A stretch of 64,000 nt of DNA from Anthoceros angustus (Eukaryota; Streptophyta; Anthocerotopsida; Anthocerotales; Anthocerotaceae): assembly GCA_010909165.1 (NCBI GenBank), contig MU008162.1, positions 1,240,001 through 1,304,000 on the forward strand, written 5' to 3'. Positions 61,015-64,000 of the stretch are shown in pieces; the first letter of the stretch is position 1, and the number at the start of each line of letters is the position of its first letter. Under the pieces are notes generated by a model. It worked only from the letters and a program-made list of their open reading frames with translations. It was not told the DNA's origin and did not search any database. The position numbers and the translations under genes were made by a program.

Positions 61015-62020
61015 AATCAGATCGTTGACGGGGTTCAGCGACCACCCGCAAGCCCTGGATCAAACAAGGCGGCGGGCCACGTCAGACCAAGCCGAGAATG
61101 TATTTAAATCATCAAATGCCTAAGCTTGGCAACAAAGGCAAGCAGGAACAGGCATGCAGGCAGAGTACCTTGCCAAAACCTGGTGCTTTGGCGGTTCTAG
61201 GGAACATAAAGAGACGACGAGCAGGCAGCGAAGCCCACGGCAACACTGGAAGACAGTGGGCAAGTCGATCACATGTACCTCTATTCAGTGGCACTTTACA
61301 GGCAAGGTAGTGCCAATTGGCACTATCCACGTGCCGACTACCTACCCAACATATTTTTACGGATTATTCAATGAGGGCGAAAGGAAGGAGGAAGGAGGCG
61401 TAGGGCGGGGGATAGGTAAGGGAATAAAGGGGACGATTTATGGAATGCCATAAATCAAAGGAAACTTGGTAACCCGGAGTCGCAATATCCCCATGGAAGG
61501 AGTGACGTCAATCCAGACATGAGTTCAAGGGACCTTGATTCCAACATTCCAACGACGGATCTGTACCTGGATGGGATGCAATCCATTCTAAGTTTCCTGG
61601 CCTTATGGGGCTGCCTGTCATAAAAATCATGTCCTCGTCTTTGTAGTGTGCCTGTCTTAAGATCCCTAAGGGGCTACTGGGCTACTACTCCTGATGAAAG
61701 TCGAGAGACGAAAGTCCGTTGAACAGCATTGATTCCTGCCCCCCGCACTCCGAGCCTACATGTTCTGCGTTGCAGCTCAAACAAGTGTTACTGTCTTCAG
61801 AGGGCAGCAATTGCTCGGACGCATATTCAGCTAGCTTTAAATTTCTACTCCTCCTGTAAATCACTGCTAATTAATGTGATGATCTCATTTCAGCATTGCA
61901 GCAGCACGCATCCCCGATCATACTCGTCCATGGTTGTCTCTGTCGACACTTGCTAAACCCTCAAGAGCCTCCCGAGCAGAAACCAGTGCTTCAAGACCTA
62001 GAATAATTCATGCCATCATC
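61015..62020. other. Upstream of GABA transaminase, no gene recognised
   Basis: Mixed DNA with no recognisable coding sequence, presumably containing the GABA transaminase promoter. Confidence 0.45.
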
Positions 62021-62356
62021 CTACGAGAAGCGTCCAGTTCGGAGGACGTCCACAATAGTGCGGGCCCCGGGAAGGTACTCCAGCACCAAGACAACTCCGC
62101 CTTCCGAATCAAACGAAGCAAGCAGCTGCACAATGTGGGGGTGCTGAAGGGGCTGAAGCCTGTGATGGATCTCCATGGCCAGTTCCTTCTTGCATCAAAT
62201 AGGATTCAGAATTTCCTTCAAGGCCACAAGACGGCCGTTGGATCCTCGACGAGCTTTGTACACGTTGTCACGGCGTCCCCCTATTCGCTCTAGCACCTCG
62301 TACTGATCAATTACTGGAGAAGCGCGCACCAGCGAACCAGCTTGACCTCCCGCCAT
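62021..62356 (-). pseudogene. Protein kinase N-lobe fragment with in-frame TGA
   Basis: The start at 62356 gives MAGGQAGSLVRASPVIDQYE, then VLERIGGRRDNVYKARRGSN and GRLVALKEIL. That is a kinase glycine loop (GGRRDNV, lacking the usual GxG) and a VALK lysine. At 62195-62197 a TGA interrupts. The same frame then continues CKKELAMEIHHRLQPLQHPH and IVQLLASFDSEGGVVLVLEY before a second stop at 62021. The pattern is CDK/CDK-like (compare CDKF). HRD and DFG motifs are not found further down, so only the N-lobe is present. A splice event could hide the second stop (GTAGGA lies there), but not easily the first. Probable pseudogene. Confidence 0.6.
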
Positions 62357-62868
62357 TCCTCCTCACTGCTGTATGAATCCGGACCAGCAGCTGGTAGCCT
62401 TCCCGTTCTCCTTGATAACGCTCGCAAAAAACGGCAGCACGAGTATATGTATCGTGGACGCTCACAATGCTGTCCCCAAGGCCTCGTCTCCGATTCCCTC
62501 ACTCATGCATGCCCAGGCTGGGATCAAGACCATTCCCCTCCTTCTAACCAATATCATCTCCAGCGGGCAAATGCAAATCCAGGAGCCACGGAAACTGTGC
62601 CCCCATTCCCGATCAGATCGACTGAATAATGGCTATGGCCTGCTGCAGGAGAGTGACATTGCCGCTGGTTCGTCTTCAAACGAGGAATGCTGCATGATCT
62701 GGAACTTCTCCCTTGGAATCACGAAGATCGCCGATGTTTGGGAAACTGTTTTAAATCAACAACAATAAACGAGGAAAACCATGGCATGCCCGTCCTTTGA
62801 GAAAGCCCGTTTCTTTTGTTTGCTTCTTCATGTGCCGATGGATGTAATGGAGTCCCAGGCTGTGTACA
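62357..62868. other. No gene recognised
   Basis: Between the kinase fragment and the methionyl-tRNA synthetase fragment. An open stretch 62373-62768 (+) has no family resemblance. Confidence 0.4.
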
Positions 62869-63440
62869 ATGCAGGAGCTGGCGCTGTCCCAGACCCAGAG
62901 GTGTCACCAGCTCCATAAGGAGGCATACGAGTGGTTTCAAATCAGCTTCGACAAATTCGGGCGGACTTCCACAGCGCAGCAGACCGAAACATGCCCGGCT
63001 GTGTTCCACAAACTGCTCACCAGGGGCCAGCTGGTGGAGAGCAAGATGGAGCAGCTCTACTGCCTGGCCTGTCAGCGATTCCTTGCGGATAGGTTTGTGG
63101 AATGCACGTGTCCCATTTCTGGCTGTGGCTACGAGGAAGCCAATGTGATCGATGCAGCAAGCGTTTGAAGGCCACTGTCCTTGTTGAGCCGAGGTGTAAG
63201 GGCTGCGGGAACTTTCCGGAAATTCGTGAATCGGAGCGTGTTTGTCTGGATCTCACCAAGCTCCAGGACCAGGTGGAGGAGTATATTGGCAAGGCGTCTG
63301 CTGCCGGGGTTTGGAGTCAGAACGCTGTGCAGACGACAAGAGCGTGGATTAGAGATGGCCTTGAACCCTGCCGCATCACTAGGGATTTAGAATGGGGAGT
63401 GCCAGTGCCGGTGGAGGGCTTCTCTCGCTCACGGGTACTG
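62869..63440 (+). pseudogene. Methionyl-tRNA synthetase fragment, frameshifted
   Basis: Cytosolic-type MetRS charges tRNA-Met. Here only the connective-peptide region is visible. The first frame reads QLHKEAYEWFQISFDKFGRT, then FHKLLTRGQLVESKMEQLYC and FLADRFVECTCPISGCGYEE. The second, from about 63140, reads QCDRCSKRLKATVLVEPRCK followed by GCG, then GKASAAGVWSQNAVQTTRAW and CRITRDLEWGVPVP. The two zinc knuckles (CxxC pairs) are present. A one-base-type shift at about 63140 separates the frames. The HIGH and KMSKS motifs are absent on either side. After WGVPVP the expected YVWFDAPIGY is not found. It may be a processed or truncated pseudogene, or one large exon of a gene extending past 64000. 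Confidence 0.72.
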
Positions 63441-63455
63441 GGATGGGGACCATGA

Positions 63456-64000
63456 GTAGGTACCTTTCCTTATTCCTCACGAAGAGTATTGTCCTGCAAG
63501 GCATTCCCTTTCAAGGCAAAGGGAGACGCTGGGATGGTCGGGGGATGCTACGGGGAACTATGCTGGTCTGCCCGCACCTTTGATCCTGCCCGCACCACAT
63601 CTGCTGGTGCGTGGAAGGTTGAATCCATATCCATCCGAAACGCTGCGATACGAAAAAAGATTCCTGGCAGTGAGCTGCACCACTGGCCACAGCCAAGGGA
63701 CTGCTGGCTTCCGCAGGGCCAGCAAGGTGTAATCATGACATGTTCGAGACAGGGGGAGAACGCGCGCTGGCGTTGGGACGTGCCGGGTGCAGATATGCTC
63801 ATAAGAGCGAGCCACAATTCTTCAGCACACGACTTAGAATTTCAACGATTTTCAAGTTTCCGCTCAATTCAGGCTGTCACGCATCTAATCAGCAGCATAG
63901 AGGGCCTCATTCGTGCAGAAACGCACGCCCTAAGTTGGACGCAAGGGCGAGCTTCACTCTGTCCAGAGAGACTTGATCGCCGTGAGAAACATCCAGGTCT
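63456..64000. other. Window end, no gene recognised
   Basis: No continuation of the methionyl-tRNA synthetase could be found. Short open stretches only. Confidence 0.4.

Overview
This is nuclear DNA of a land plant. The genes have short spliceosomal introns (about 70-120 bp), and they match plant-specific families: bifunctional fucokinase/GDP-fucose pyrophosphorylase (FKGP), a CYP704-like P450, SufE-NadA quinolinate synthase, plant-type GABA transaminase, a BRCT/PHD protein of the Arabidopsis At4g02110 type, and PLS-class pentatricopeptide (PPR) proteins. One PPR protein ends in a DYW-domain variant with a KP motif and a terminal Gly-Arg-Pro. I know that variant from hornworts, lycophytes and ferns that do U-to-C organelle RNA editing, so the source is probably one of those groups. 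This is inference; species is not resolved.

Layout. 0-4.6 kb: the 5' part of FKGP (minus strand, running off the left edge), a weak unassigned coding stretch, and a three-exon coiled-coil gene. 4.8-28.1 kb: a gene-poor repeat zone. It holds at least three decayed copies of a DUF7869-type element, two truncated Copia 5' ends (LTR, primer-binding site, start of gag), a fragment of an RNA polymerase largest subunit, two 3' ends of a LINE-like retroelement, a perfect 68-bp hairpin, a tRNA-Lys(CUU) gene, a long heptamer array and an adjoining decayed 21-bp array. 29.7-31.8 kb: a complete six-exon P450. 32.4-35.1 kb: a tRNA-Gly-like sequence leading into a 2-kb minisatellite built from its 3' half, then another tandem repeat. 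36.4-44.3 kb: a tandem duplication of a PPR gene and its 5' flank. 46.4-64 kb: a gene-rich block with eIF2-alpha (-), BRCT/PHD (+), quinolinate synthase (-), GABA transaminase (-), a broken protein kinase 5' end (-) and a methionyl-tRNA synthetase fragment (+).

The gene-rich end is ordinary housekeeping with no operon-like logic. eIF2-alpha and the BRCT/PHD gene are divergent, the BRCT/PHD gene and quinolinate synthase are convergent, and quinolinate synthase and GABA transaminase lie in tandem.

The most unusual item is the PPR pair. Both copies encode, in front of the PPR repeats, a segment matching the PDF motif of organellar single-stranded DNA-binding (OSB) proteins. The left copy ends in the KP/GRP-type DYW domain. 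The right copy has lost that domain at a recombination junction. Many frameshifts in this pair are one-base differences in homopolymer runs, and the window contains an N. Consensus errors should therefore be excluded before the PPR genes, the quinolinate synthase first exon or the methionyl-tRNA synthetase fragment are called pseudogenes.
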